This document shows, in pieces, positions 11,145 to 22,240 of a DNA stretch of 64,000 bases. The notes beneath the pieces are model-generated. The model did no database searches. It saw only the letters and a list, made by a program, of their open reading frames with translations, and was not told where the DNA came from. Positions within the stretch are counted from its first letter, which is position 1. Every line of letters begins with the position of its first letter. The position numbers and the translations under genes are program-made. The DNA lies in contig NC_135724.1 of assembly GCF_964656455.1 (NCBI RefSeq), positions 14,956,919 to 15,020,918 of the forward strand, read 5' to 3'. This stretch comes from Halichoerus grypus. Its lineage: Eukaryota; Chordata; Mammalia; Carnivora; Phocidae.

Positions 11145-12540
11145 AGGTTGAAAGTTCACATGATCATATAACTGACGTCCAAGTGTCAGGTGAATGTGGG
11201 CTTTCATAGTTCTTGGAATATTAAATCTAAGAGGCATCTTTTGAAACCTAGAAGAGTAAATTTTAGAGAATGACAAGAAAGTACTGTTTTATATTGTGGA
11301 CAGAAAAGCTACAGAATTTATTACTTTCAAAGGCTGTAGAGGCTTCAGGAAGATAGAATAGAGATATTTGGGATTCTTCACCTAATCATGTAAGATTACT
11401 CTTTGGGGGAGAGGCAATAACATATCTCCCCCACTCCCAAACACCACTTGTTACTTCTCTAGGTTAAAGAATGACACTTTGAATAAAATATGAGACTGAT
11501 TTAGAATAGTAATTTTATACTACTTTTGCCTTAGTAAGTTTCATCTCTTTTTTTTTTTTTTCATTTTCTCCCCCTTGGTTCCTTGTCAGAGCAACAGGAG
11601 GTGGAGAGACACCTGGGATATTGGATCCCAGCTTAATAGACGCTGGTGTATTAATCCCAGTTGGGAGTCTCTGTTCCCATATCACCCCCAGCTCTCCTTG
11701 GCAAGAGCCAGCCTCCGAAGATTGACAATTAACTTGGGGTCAGAAAGGATTGTTTTTGGAGCATCTAGAAGAATTTAAACACCCCCATGGGACAACTTCA
11801 GGCATCTTAAACAATCATGGGTTTGAAATCTAGGGGCACATTAATGTGTTATTTGGCTCAAAATGTTTCCCATTATATTTTCTTACAGTTCAGAAAGACT
11901 GCAATTTCAAAAGACATTAATTAATTGCTGACAGTCTTCCCAGCATGCAGTAGGAAAAAATGAACAAACAAAAACTAAACAGTTTTAGTTAAAAAAAAAT
12001 TGTGTTGTTGAAAAATACTTTTTTTCACCTTTACATATAAAGCATTTCATTATAGAGTTTTCAAATAATCCCAAGGGTTTACACATATTTCAGCCTATAA
12101 CAGCATAATATTCATATTTTCCTCTTCTGCCCAATTAACATCTCTCTTACCCTTAAAGTCAGATAAAGATAATGTCTCGATATAATAATTGGTTATGAGT
12201 TACTCACTTCAGTGAGTTATCGTGCTACAAACTTGTTTTCATTTTGGGGTTCGTACTTTAACGAATGGCATCATTAGAGCTAGAGCCTCCAAATCAACTT
12301 CAAATTATCCACAGTCCACCAGATTCACACTGGCAGGTTGGTTCTTCCTCAGGAATGCAGATCTAACATCCCGTAGTCATTTACCTTACCAGGAGCCTGA
12401 TCATGACAATAGTTTTTAAAGACAGACTCTATGCCACTTCTTTTTGAAAACCTTCTTTAAGACATCAAGGTAGAATGAATCACTCCTTTATCTGTAATTT
12501 AATGGCATATCTTTAAAAGAGAATAAAGATATAAACAGGT
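11145..12540. other. Gene-free unassigned stretch
   Basis: A short T-run near 11550 and an AT-rich middle; no repeat or exon recognised. Confidence 0.3.
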
Positions 12541-12544
12541 ATTG

Positions 12545-12705
12545 GAAGTAGGAAGAGCTTTGAATCTCAGCTCTGCTGCTTACCATGAGCAGGTGATTTC
12601 ACATTTCTAAATCTCAAAACATATCCTGTAAAATATGACATCATGAGGTTTTTATAAACATGAAGTGAGCTGTCAGAGGTTAGTGTATTATAGGTGATCA
12701 GTAGA
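12545..12705 (+). mobile_element. Diverged MIR SINE
   Basis: TTGAATCTCAGCTCTGCTGC, GAGCAGGTGATTTCACATTT, CTGTAAAATATGACATCATG and GTGTATTATAGGTGATCAGT fit the MIR consensus with many changes. Confidence 0.6.
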
Positions 12706-12805
12706 TTGTTTTTTTTCCCCAATATTCACTACAGTCTTTGCCAGCTAGGATATAATTGGTCACGATTAGATGTATAAGATTGTGTGTATATGTGTGTATG
12801 TTGTG

Positions 12806-12870
12806 TGAGCTCCTTGAAGACGGGGGCCTTCCAGTACGTAGTAAGTGTTAATAAAACATTTGTTGAGCAG
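12806..12870 (+). mobile_element. L2 3' terminus fragment
   Basis: GAGCTCCTTGAAGACGGGGG ... AGTAAGTGTTAATAAAACAT ... TTGTTGAG matches the end of L2 ('gctccttgagggcaggg ... aataaatatttgttgaa'). A GT-rich patch precedes it. Confidence 0.6.
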
Positions 12871-13954
12871 AGTAGAGTCCTAAGTCCTATGTCTTTCATC
12901 TAGTTGCAATATTAACACTATGGTCTTGAGAAAATCGTTATCTTTTCATTTAAATGGATAAGCTGAATGACTTACTTTATTAATTTTTTATTATTTTTCT
13001 TTATTATTTTTTTCTCCAAAACTTGGTTGGGAAAATCAATATGTATGAAATTATCTGAGCTGTATCTATTAAAATAATCAGTTAAAGTGAAAACAATGAA
13101 TAAAAACATTGAAAGCAACAACAGTTTTGGGTTTCAGTTTTTTAAAGTCAGATGTTTGGCATTATAGAAACTATATACATATATATGTGTGCAACTATAA
13201 AGCTAAGTTTTTTAAGGATAGGTATTTCATTTTGAAAAAGATGAATCTTAATGTAAAATTATTACTCAAAGTGCTAAGAGCCCATATCCATTAATATTAG
13301 AACTGAGTGGTAGAATCTAATATCAGGAGTTAATGGCTCCATAATGTAAGGGACATATTTTAATTAAAAGTAAAATCCACAGACTGTCTGTGATCAGTAC
13401 TTTAATGGTTGCCCCCCAGGAATGAAAGGAGGAATGAGTGAAGAGAGCCCCTTTTGGCAAAATAGAACTTCTCCAATCTAAGCCAGTTTACTTCAATAGG
13501 GAAAAGCTAATTTGATGTGTACTTTAAAGAGAACCCCAGACTGGCTGTCATCATTTCCTGAGGACCTGGGCCTCTTTTCTGTGACTTTATCCCCCCCCCA
13601 CTTTTTTTGATGGGTCCTCAACAGAACCATAGTCTCTTGGCCAACGTCATTTTCTATGCTGCTACTTACTATGTCTTGTTCAGACTGCACATTCCATGAG
13701 CTCCTAAAAAAGTCATTGCTTCTCTTTTGTGTCTTTTAGTTACTTCATCTTTACTGCGTGGACAACATATATCTGCTAATGCCTGGATTTTATTAAAGCA
13801 GTCTCTCTCTCTCTAATTGTCCAAAATACCACACAGAAGACTGTATTCCCATATGATTTCAGATTTGTAGGCAGAGAGAAACCAATTAATGTGTCTTGTA
13901 GAGAAGAGCATCTTGTAATAATTTATCATCTCTTGTGCATTTGGGGAAATTTTT
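12871..13954. other. Gene-free AT-rich stretch
   Basis: No repeat recognised with confidence. Contains a CT microsatellite of about 12 bp near 13802. Confidence 0.3.
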
Positions 13955-14134
13955 ATTTTGATAACGTTTTACACTTGCAGAAAAGTTGCAAGAATAGTAA
14001 GAGGAATTGCCATATACCTTTACCCCAGATTCAGCAGCAACTGTTACTTTTTGTTCTGTTTGTTCTAAATCTATATGTAGATATATAGCCAATTATGTAT
14101 CTATATTTACATCTATCTAGCTATCATTTATGTA

Positions 14135-14850
14135 TAGGGAATTGCCGTAATTTGTAGTAGTCATGTTCTGTAAAGTCACTGTGAACACTGAGTGAGTGAA
14201 TCCAGAACCATTGCTCCTAGAGGAAATACGGGATTAGGTTCCTGTGAGTCTCGGGTCACAAGCTTTTTTTTTTTTTTTTTTAATCAAGTGATTAATACAT
14301 AACTTTTATGTGTGTTTCTGTTTAAAGATACCTTATTTAATATATAAATAATAAATAGTATTATTTAAAACATTTGATTTATTAACAGGATAACATAATT
14401 GACAATGTCGATTCATTAATATTGAACCTTCAACCAACAGCACTACCACTCATGCCTGAAGGAAGCTTATTTAATGTATGTATTTTTCTGGAAGGCACAT
14501 TACATCTTTCTTGAGCTTAGGAACACTAGACCGCACTTCTGCCCTGCAGTGGAAGGTCTTTTTAAATATCAAAATCACTAAACACACAAAAATGCAAAAA
14601 AAGTGCCACTAAATAGACCATAAAAAGGACACTTGTTTACAAGATTAGAGCTGAAAGAAGGCCGAGTGTGTCTGTTTTCTTCCTCAGCTGGGAACATGCA
14701 AGTCAAGAGACTCAAATTTTGTGCTGCTTTGTCTCTGTCTGTGAATGATCACTAAAGCACTGTGTTGATTTTAGGGTTATAAATAAATTTAATGAGTAGG
14801 CAAATTCACAAATACAGATTATTGGCTGCATATATATTTGACCCATATAT
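14135..14850. mobile_element. Unnamed ancient repeat nested in the composite
   Basis: Blocks GAACCATTGCTCCTAGAGG, GGGATTAGGTTCCTGTGAG, TATGTGTGTTTCTGTTTAAA, GGACACTTGTTTACAAGATT and GAGCTGAAAGAAGGCCGAG look like a dispersed mammalian repeat, possibly a Tc1/pogo-type transposon. A run of about 18 T sits at 14262. The host sequence resumes on both sides in order, which shows it was inserted. Confidence 0.4.
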
Positions 14851-15116
14851 TTATGTAAACATAGCACTTTCCAAACCATAGGAGAGCAAATTGGAGATGT
14901 AGCTGCTTACCCGTAAATAAGTATGTTTTTCTCTTGGAGCAAAGACATTGTCTTTCATAACCACAGTACAATGATAAAATTCAGGAAATACAATAGCAAT
15001 ATAATATAATCTATATTCCATATTAAATCTCATCAACTGCCCCAATAAAGTCCTTAAAAGCTATTTCCTGTTTCTTGCTGGTCTAGAATTCCGTGCAGGA
15101 TCACGCATTTCCTTTA

Positions 15117-15818
15117 TTTGTTTGTTTATTTGTTTATTTAGCATATAATGTATTATTTGTTTCAGGGGTACAGGTCTGTGATTCATCAGTCTTACACAAT
15201 TCACAGTGCTCACCATAGCACATACTTTCCCCAGTATCCATCACTCAGCCACCCTATCCCTCCCACCCCTCTCCACTCCAGCAACCCTCAGTTTGTTCCC
15301 TGCGATTAAGAATCTCTTAACTGTTTGTCTCCCTTTCTGGTTTTGTCTTGTTTCATTTTTCCCTCCCTTCTCCTATGATCCTCTGCCTTGTTTCTCAAAT
15401 TCCTCATGTCATGAGATCATATGATAATTCTTTTGCTAACTGACTTATTTCACTTAGCATAATACCCTCTAGTTCCATCCATGTCATTGCAAATAGCAAG
15501 ATTTCATTTTTTTGATGGCTGCATAATATTCCATTGTATATATATACCACATCTTTATCCATTCATCTGTTGATGGACATCTAGGCTCTTTCCATAGTTT
15601 GGCTATTGTAGACATTGCTGCTATAAACATTGGGGTGCAGGTGCCCCTTCAGATCACTACATTTGTATCTTTGGAGTTAATACCCAGTAGTGCAATTGCT
15701 GGGTCATAGGGTAACTCTATTTTCAACTTTTTGAGGAACCTCCATACTGTTTTCCAGAGTGGCTGCACCAGCTTGCATTCCCACCAACAGTGTAGGAAGG
15801 TTCCCCTTTCTCCGTCAT
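15117..15818 (-). mobile_element. 5'-truncated carnivore L1
   Basis: Minus-strand L1: A-tail (TAAATAAACAAATAAACAAA-like) at the left, short 3'UTR, then the last part of ORF2 (antisense blocks TGATGGCTGCATAATATTCC, ATCCATTCATCTGTTGATGG, AACATTGGGGTGCAGGTGCC). Perfect 12-bp target duplications GCATTTCCTTTA lie at 15105-15116 and 15819-15830. Its 3' end is the shorter of two L1 3'UTR forms seen in this window. Confidence 0.92.
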
Positions 15819-15992
15819 GCATTTCCTTTAATTCTCATATCTCTTGTCTTTATCTGGAGCAGTTCCTTATTCTTTCCTTGTTTCTTTTGACCTTGATATT
15901 TCTAAATAGCACTGACCAATTATTTTGTAGAATGTTTCTCGGTTTTGGGTTTGTCTGTTTCTTTATAATGAGTTTGTTGTGATGTGTTTTTT

Positions 15993-16191
15993 TTTTTTTT
16001 AAGATTTTATTTATTTATTTACTTGGCAGAGAGAGAGAGAGCACAAGTAGGCAGAGCAGCAGACAGAGGGAGAGGGTGAAGCAGGCTCGCCATTGAGCAG
16101 AGAGCCTGACACGGGGCTCGATCCCAGGACCCTGGGATCATGACCTGAGCCGAAGGCAGACGCTTAACCAACTGAGCCACCCTGGTGCCCC
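15993..16191 (-). mobile_element. CAN-SINE
   Basis: T-run, AAGATTTTATTTATTTATTT, GA-rich body and tRNA-like head GAGCCACCCTGGTGCCCC. Flanks TGTGATGTGTTTTT and TGTGATGCGTTTTT form the target duplication. Confidence 0.92.
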
Positions 16192-17130
16192 TATGTGATG
16201 CGTTTTTAGTAGGACTTCCAAAGAAGCGTGTTGTGTCCTTCTCAATGTATCATATCAGAGTTGCATGTTTTAGGTGTATATCACATGGTTAAGGTGGTGT
16301 CTGCCAAGTTTTCTACCATTTTTTCCTTTGAAATTAATAAGCAGTTTGAGAGGGAGCTATTTTGAGACTTATACAAGTATACTGCTTTTCATCAAATTTT
16401 TGTCCACTAGTTTAAGCATCCTTCTATATTTATGAGTTCTACTGTAAGGAAGAACTTCCCTGCCCTTCCCCATCTACTTATGTACTTTGATGTATTTATA
16501 TCAAATGAACTAATGGATTTTTATTTGATTCAATGGGATATAAGCCATTTCCATCAGTATTTATTTTTAATATTCAAATTGTTCAAAATTTGGCCAGTAG
16601 GATCCCTTTCAAACTGGCCTGTATTCTTTTGATATGTCGCTAGTATTACTTTAGTTCTTCCTTTCCTCATGATGCAACAAGATATCCTAAGCTTTTCTGC
16701 AAAAATCCCTGCGCTTTTAGTGGATAATGGTCTTTAGAAACTAAAATGTGGGGACTAGGTAAGTTCAGTACTACTGATGGGTCATTTTTTCTAGGTCCCT
16801 TTATCAGGTAGCCTAGGAAATCTATGTGTGGGGATTTATACATACACACGCTAACACAAATACACACATGTATAGACATGTACGTAGACACCTGTATCTA
16901 TATAAATGCACATGTATATATGTATGTTCACACATACACATATATGTATAGATTTATATTGATTTCTATATATTTATATGTTCATGCTCATATTTCTCAT
17001 TCCAGTCCAGCATGCAGTGTATTCTAGTCTTTCCTCTTCCCATATTTGTAACTCTCTTCTCCAATGATGAGAAACCTAGCTTTCATTATTGTCAATACAG
17101 TTACACTTCTGCTCAAGCTAGAGTATATGG

Positions 17131-17380
17131 CATACAATATTAAAATTGCTAATTCATACCATTCAATTCATTGCTAATGAAAAAAAGCAAACCTACAAAC
17201 TATAATTCAATATCCATTTATAGTGTTTTAGAGAGTGAAATGCACAAATCTCAAGTGCACAATTCAATATGTTTTAATGAATGTAAAAATACCCCTTGTT
17301 CTTTCTGAAGGTAAGTCAGCTGTTCTTTCTATTATTGTTCTCCTGTGTATAATGTATCATCTTTTTTTCTGGCTGGCTGC
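17131..17380. other. Unassigned AT-rich stretch
   Basis: Nothing recognised. Confidence 0.3.
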
Positions 17381-17529
17381 AGTTTGACTATGATAAGCCC
17401 TAGTATGGTTTTCTTTATATTTATTTTGCTTGTGCTTTACTGATTTTCTCAAACTGTAAGTTTCTGTTTCAACAATTTTAAGAGATTTTATGCAACTATT
17501 TCCTCAAATATATATATATATTTCCTCAA

Positions 17530-17560
<31 letters not shown>

Positions 17561-18530
17561 AATTTTTGGTCCCAGTCTCTTTTCTATCCTTTTCTGACTT
17601 CAGCTACTCATATGTTAGACTGTTTGGTATTGTCCTCATGTCACTGAGGTTCTATTCTGTTTCTCTCTTCTTGAGATTAGTTTCTACTGATCTGTCTTCA
17701 GGTTCACTAATTCCATCTCCAATCTTCTGCTAACTGCATCCACTGATTTTTAAAATTTCAGATATGGTACTGTTGAGTCTCCATCGTTTGGTAGTTTTTA
17801 TCTCTCTGCTGAAATTCTCCATCTTTTTGTTCTGGACATATTTATAATAAAATAACTGCTTTATATTATGACATCTGTATGTTTCAGTTGATTCCTGATG
17901 ACTGATATTGCAATATTTCCCTCTGAATCAGATTTTTTGATGTTTTCCTTATTTAGGAATTTTTGTTTATAAACAGAATTGTGAATAAAACCACTCCAGG
18001 ACTAAATTCTGCTACCTTCCCCCGGAGAGTGTTTATAGTTGTTTTATCAAGAATTAATCTGGCTAGACTCAATCTCAAAGTGCTAACTCCCTTATGGTTG
18101 GCAGCAGCTAAAATCTCTGACAGTCTGTCACTTTCTCTTAGACATTCAGGAGTCAGCTTTTTGTACATCAGGGGCCAGCCAAGGGTTTGGGCAGATTTTA
18201 AATGCAGAATTTTGGACTTTACCATACTCTTTGCTTTCCACAGTTTCCTTTAACATATTCTATGTAATATGGCAGCCCCAAAGCCAAGCCAGTAAGACTA
18301 AGGCTTTTTGCCTAAGGTCCAGACATCCCACACTGTGTAGAATGAGGACTTCCCTCACATGAAAAGTTGCATAAATGCAAACCTACCAAGTGCATTTTCC
18401 TATTTCAGAGGTTGACTCTTCCAGTTTCTTTCTGCTTTTGACCACTTGTTTTCTCAATTATGTCCAGTGTTTATAATTTTATCTGCAGTTTTCATCCATT
18501 ACAAGCTACTCTGCCCTCACCAGAAGCAGA
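17380..18530 (-). mobile_element. Old L1 (L1M) 5'UTR region, minus strand
   Basis: Antisense L1M 5'UTR blocks in order: CTTCAGCTACTCATATGTTA, GTCTTCAGGTTCACTAATTC, AGATATGGTACTGTTGAGTC, TTCTGGACATATTTATAATA, CAGAATTGTGAATAAAACCA, TTGGCAGCAGCTAAAATCTC. Both strands are open for 90-96 codons at 17953-18253, but this lies in noncoding L1 leader and is not taken as a gene. Confidence 0.6.
17505..17561. repeat. (TA)n low-complexity tract
   Basis: Two TTTCCTCAAATATATATATA units in tandem followed by more TA repeats, inside the L1M leader. Confidence 0.85.
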
Positions 18531-19360
18531 ACTCCATTAACTTTTAATGAAGTAATATTTGTTTTTTTCTAATTCTAAAAATAAACCTTCCTTGTAGAAA
18601 AATTGAGCAATACGGAAAAAATAGAAAAAAATAATTTGTAATAGATTTACCCAGAAAAAACCATTATTAACATTTTGAAATACATTCTTATAGTTTTCTC
18701 TCTCCTGCTTTCTTATACCCATATACTCACACTCTCGAAATTGGTATATATCTACTACTTTGTATCCTGATTTTTTCATTTATCATGTCATGGACATTTC
18801 CATTTGATTACATACATTTTGTAATGACATTTTAATTATTAAATAATATGTTCTAATATGGAGGTACATCATTTATTTAAATATTAGTGTTGATCACTTA
18901 GATTGATGCCAATTTTCATTCTGTTAAATAGGTCTGTGAAACACATGCATCAATGTTTTATAGTATCTTGGATTATTTTATTAAGATTGATTTCCAGAAA
19001 TAAGGGTAGTACATCAAAAGTATAAATATTTAAGGATTCTTGCTTATACTTGATGTTTTCAAGAAAGTTGTTTAAACTAATTTATGCTTCAATTGGTTAT
19101 GTATGAGAGTTCTGCCTCACCACAACTTCTGTGTATGCATGGATTATTGTAAATGTAAATGATCTCCAATTTCACATGGGAAAAGTGATAACTCACTGTA
19201 GGCTTAACTTGCATTACTAGTGAGATAAAACATTAAACACATTTATTAGCCACGTGTAATTATTTTCTGAACTATCTATCTATTTTACCTTCTTTTTTTT
19301 CCTATTTGGGTGCTGTCCTCTTACAGATTTGTAAGAGCTCTTTATGTCTTATTTATTAAC
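18530..19360 (-). mobile_element. Old L1 (L1M) 3' region, minus strand
   Basis: AT-rich antisense L1 3'UTR and end of ORF2: ACCATTATTAACATTTTGAA, CATTTATCATGTCATGGACA, TATGTATGAGAGTTCTGCCT, AACTTGCATTACTAGTGAGA, TTAGCCACGTGTAATTATTT. Coding frame is destroyed. Confidence 0.55.
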
Positions 19361-19592
19361 ATCAACCACATGCCAGACACTGAATGATTGAAACTTTGTG
19401 GTGGACCAGATCGTATACAATTTCTGATGCTTGAATTTTAAACATTAAGGGCCATATGAAATTTTGCCTATATTCATTAACTTTGGTAAAATATATATTT
19501 TTTTTATCAAAGTGTAGTCCATGGATTTGGTAACAAATCAAGTAAAATAGAAATACTAGTTCTACTTCCTTCCTTGCTCCCAGATCCATCTA

Positions 19593-19670
19593 TCCTTCCT
19601 TCCTTCCTTCCTTCCTTCCTTCCTTCCTTCCTTCCTTCCTTTCTTTCTTTTTCTTTTTTTTTCTTTTTTT
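19593..19670. repeat. (TTCC)n microsatellite and T-rich tract
   Basis: About twelve TTCC units pass into TTTC and T-rich sequence that merges with the tail of the adjacent SINE, so it probably grew from the SINE A-tail. Confidence 0.88.
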
Positions 19671-19860
19671 AAAGATTTTATTTATTTATTTGACAGAGAG
19701 AGACACAGCGAGAGAGGGAACACAAGCAACGGGAGTGGGAGAAGGAGAAGCAGGCTTCCCGCAGAGCAAGGAGCCCGATGCGGGGCTCCATCCCAGGACC
19801 CTGGGATCATGACCTGAGCTGAAGGCAGACACTTAACCGACTGAGCCACCCAGGCATCCC
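19651..19860 (-). mobile_element. CAN-SINE
   Basis: AAGATTTTATTTATTTATTT tail, GA-rich body, and tRNA-like head GAGCCACCCAGGCATCCC. Confidence 0.9.
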
Positions 19861-19867
19861 ATGTATT

Positions 19868-20595
19868 AATGTCTTTTGAACTCTTTTTACTGAGATATAT
19901 TTGACATACAACATGATGCTAGTTAAGGTGCACATGTTGATTGGATATATTAATATATTATGAAGTGGTTGCCATTGTACTGATAGCAGCTCTGTCACAT
20001 CATGTAATTATCATTTCTTTTTTGTGGTTGGAATAATTAAGAAATAGTCTTTAAGCAAGCTTGAATATTATATAATGTTGTCTATAATCACTGTACTTTG
20101 CATGGGATCTCTAGAAGTTAGCCACTACTATTTGCAAGTTTGTACCTTAAACAGCATCTTATTCCCCCACTCTCCAGCCCCTGTAACTACTATTTTACTC
20201 TGTTTTTATGAGTTTGGCTTTTTTAGACTCCATATGTAAGTGACCTCATACATATTCATCTGACTTATTTCATTTAGCATAATGTCCTCAAGGTCCATCC
20301 ATGTTTTGGCAAATGGCAGGATTTCCTTCTTTTTCATGGCCAAATAATACTCCATTGTATATCTATATCACATCTTCTTTATCCATTCATCTATTGATGG
20401 ACACTTAGGTTGGTTCCTTATATTAGCCATTGTGAATAATGCTGCCATAAACATAGCAGTGCAGATATCTCTTTGATATCCTGTTTTCATTTCCTTTGGT
20501 TTACACCCAGAAGTGGAATTGCTGGATTGTATGGTAGATCTGTTTTTACTTTTTTGAGGGACCTCCATATTGCTTTCCAGGCATGCTGCACCAGT
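19868..20595 (-). mobile_element. L1 3' fragment (L1MA-like), minus strand
   Basis: Antisense blocks TTTACTGAGATATATTTGAC, TAGAAGTTAGCCACTACTAT, ATTTAGCATAATGTCCTCAA, GGTCCATCCATGTTTTGGCA, AATAATACTCCATTGTATAT, ATTCATCTATTGATGGACAC and AGTGGAATTGCTGGATTGTA. More diverged than the carnivore L1s here, so older. Confidence 0.75.
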
Positions 20596-20675
20596 GTTAT
20601 CTTGTAGCCAGGGGACTGACCAAACATCAGATGTCAGATCGCCTCATTTTCCTCTGAAGGCAGTTAGTTTATTCT

Positions 20676-20842
20676 CAAAGATTTTATTTATTTGACAGAG
20701 AGAGCACAAGCAGAGGGAGAGAGAGGGAGAAGCAGGCTCCCTGCTGAGCAAGGAGCCAGATGTGGGACTCGATCCCAGGACCCTGGGATCATGACCCGGG
20801 CCAAAGGCAGCCGCTTAACCGACTGAGCCACCCAGGCGTCCC
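20676..20842 (-). mobile_element. CAN-SINE, short-tailed
   Basis: Starts directly at AAAGATTTTATTTATTTGAC with no long T-run, ends in head GAGCCACCCAGGCGTCCC. AGTTTATTCT occurs at both sides (20666-20675 and after 20848). Confidence 0.9.
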
Positions 20843-20859
20843 GACAACAGTTTATTCTA

Positions 20860-22240
20860 TAAAGAAGCTTTTAGGAACTTCTTTTTATTCTTAAATGTTT
20901 TGCAATTTCTTGTACCCCAGTATGGTTCCTTTTGCATTTGTTTGGTGACTCTTTTTTTATTTATCTTCAGTCTGATGATGTGTCCTCCTTTAGCTCTAGA
21001 AAATTATTTTCTGTTACTATTTTGGTGTGTATCCCTCTCCACTCTCTTGCTCTTTCTTTCTAGAATTCCTACTAGCTGGACAATGGAACACCTAGATGGT
21101 TTTATTCCTCATCTCTCTCATGTTTCCTGGCTCTTTATCCTTTTGTGCTCTGTATTCTAGATGTCCTCAACCTTACTTTCCAGTCGTTCTTCAGTTGTAT
21201 GATAATATGTTTAATCTCTGAGATCACCTTCTCAGATTGTTCCTTGTTCATAGCTTTGTTTTTGTTTTATAAATATAATACTTCCTCTGATCATTCTGAT
21301 TACATTACTTCTCAAAGGCCTTTCCTATTTTCTTAACCTTTCAAAATGCCACTGAAAATTTTTATTTTGTCCTTTCTCTTGTATGCTTCTGGTTTTCATC
21401 ACATACCTGGCATTTCATTCCTATTTCTCCATTCACACTTAAGAAAGATACAGGTTTTCTAAGCTACCAGCAGAGTAAGATGATTCTCTAGATGTTTTCT
21501 CTAATGAGATCTGTGTAGGTCCCTTTGGTACGTAGAGCTACATAATCTAGGTAACAGACTGCAGACGCCATTCCACAATGTAAAGTCAACACCAATAGCA
21601 TTTTATTTAGCAAGAAAGGGAAAGGGGAAAGGATGCTTACCATGAGAATCTGACCTTTGTCCAACATTGATTTTGCTTCCTTTAGAGAATAGCCTTTGGA
21701 GTTTTGCCTGGGGAGATAATGCTGGCTGTTTATGCTCTGCATTTGACTTTATGGGATGGGGAGTAAGATGGGAGTCCTGAGTACTCTAGTTGCCTCATAT
21801 ATAACTCATTAATTATTTCACTGTAACTATAACTATATCACAATATATACTTACCCATGTCATTCCTTAGATGCATACTCAATTATCCTATGTCATAAGG
21901 GTGCCTGGAATCTGGCGATGAATGTTAATATAATTGCCTTGAACCCTTCTGAGCTCCATGGCTAATTTATGGATAGGTTCTGTTGATTTTATATTAATTC
22001 TTTCTCAGCCTTCTAAGTAGCTAGATATTTTACCTTACCTCACTTTCTCAATTTTTCTCTTTCCTTTTAGGGGAAAGGGACTCTCTTTTCCCCAAAAACT
22101 AAGCATCGATTTCCTTCTCCTTTTTATTTTTATCTTGGATTTTGGCTTTTCCTTTACAATTCTAGCAGACTGCCTCTACATAGAAGTTACCTTAATGACC
22201 TAATTTCAGCGCTTCTTCCAATTTACATTTGGCTTAATGG
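20860..22240 (-). mobile_element. Old L1 5'UTR-like sequence, minus strand
   Basis: TAGAATTCCTACTAGCTGGA, TCTGTATTCTAGATGTCCTC, TTCCAGTCGTTCTTCAGTTG and TAATCTCTGAGATCACCTTC resemble antisense L1M 5'UTR. Support is moderate to 21440 and weak beyond. Confidence 0.4.

Larger units (their letters stand above)
13955..17130. mobile_element. Ancient LINE-like composite repeat, broken by later insertions
   Basis: Conserved blocks typical of an old mammalian repeat run through this interval: GAAAAGTTGCAAGAATAGTA, ATAACCACAGTACAATGATA, TTTTGTAGAATGTTTCTCGG, GTTAAGGTGGTGTCTGCCAA, TCTACTGTAAGGAAGAACTT, TTTGGCCAGTAGGATCCCTT, TATTTGTAACTCTCTTCTCC. I recall these as one long ancient element (L1M/HAL1-like) but cannot name the subfamily. 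Interruptions are a DNA-transposon-like unit (about 14135-14850), a carnivore L1 (15117-15818) and a SINE (15993-16191). A CA/TA-rich patch occupies 16845-16975. Confidence 0.5.

Noticed and set aside
17953..18253. ORFs of 90 and 96 codons on opposite strands
   Set aside because: They lie in an old L1 5'UTR and show no coding features.
19593..19650. Tandem repeats as a CRISPR-like or satellite array
   Set aside because: Simple tetranucleotide microsatellite adjoining a SINE tail; no spacers.
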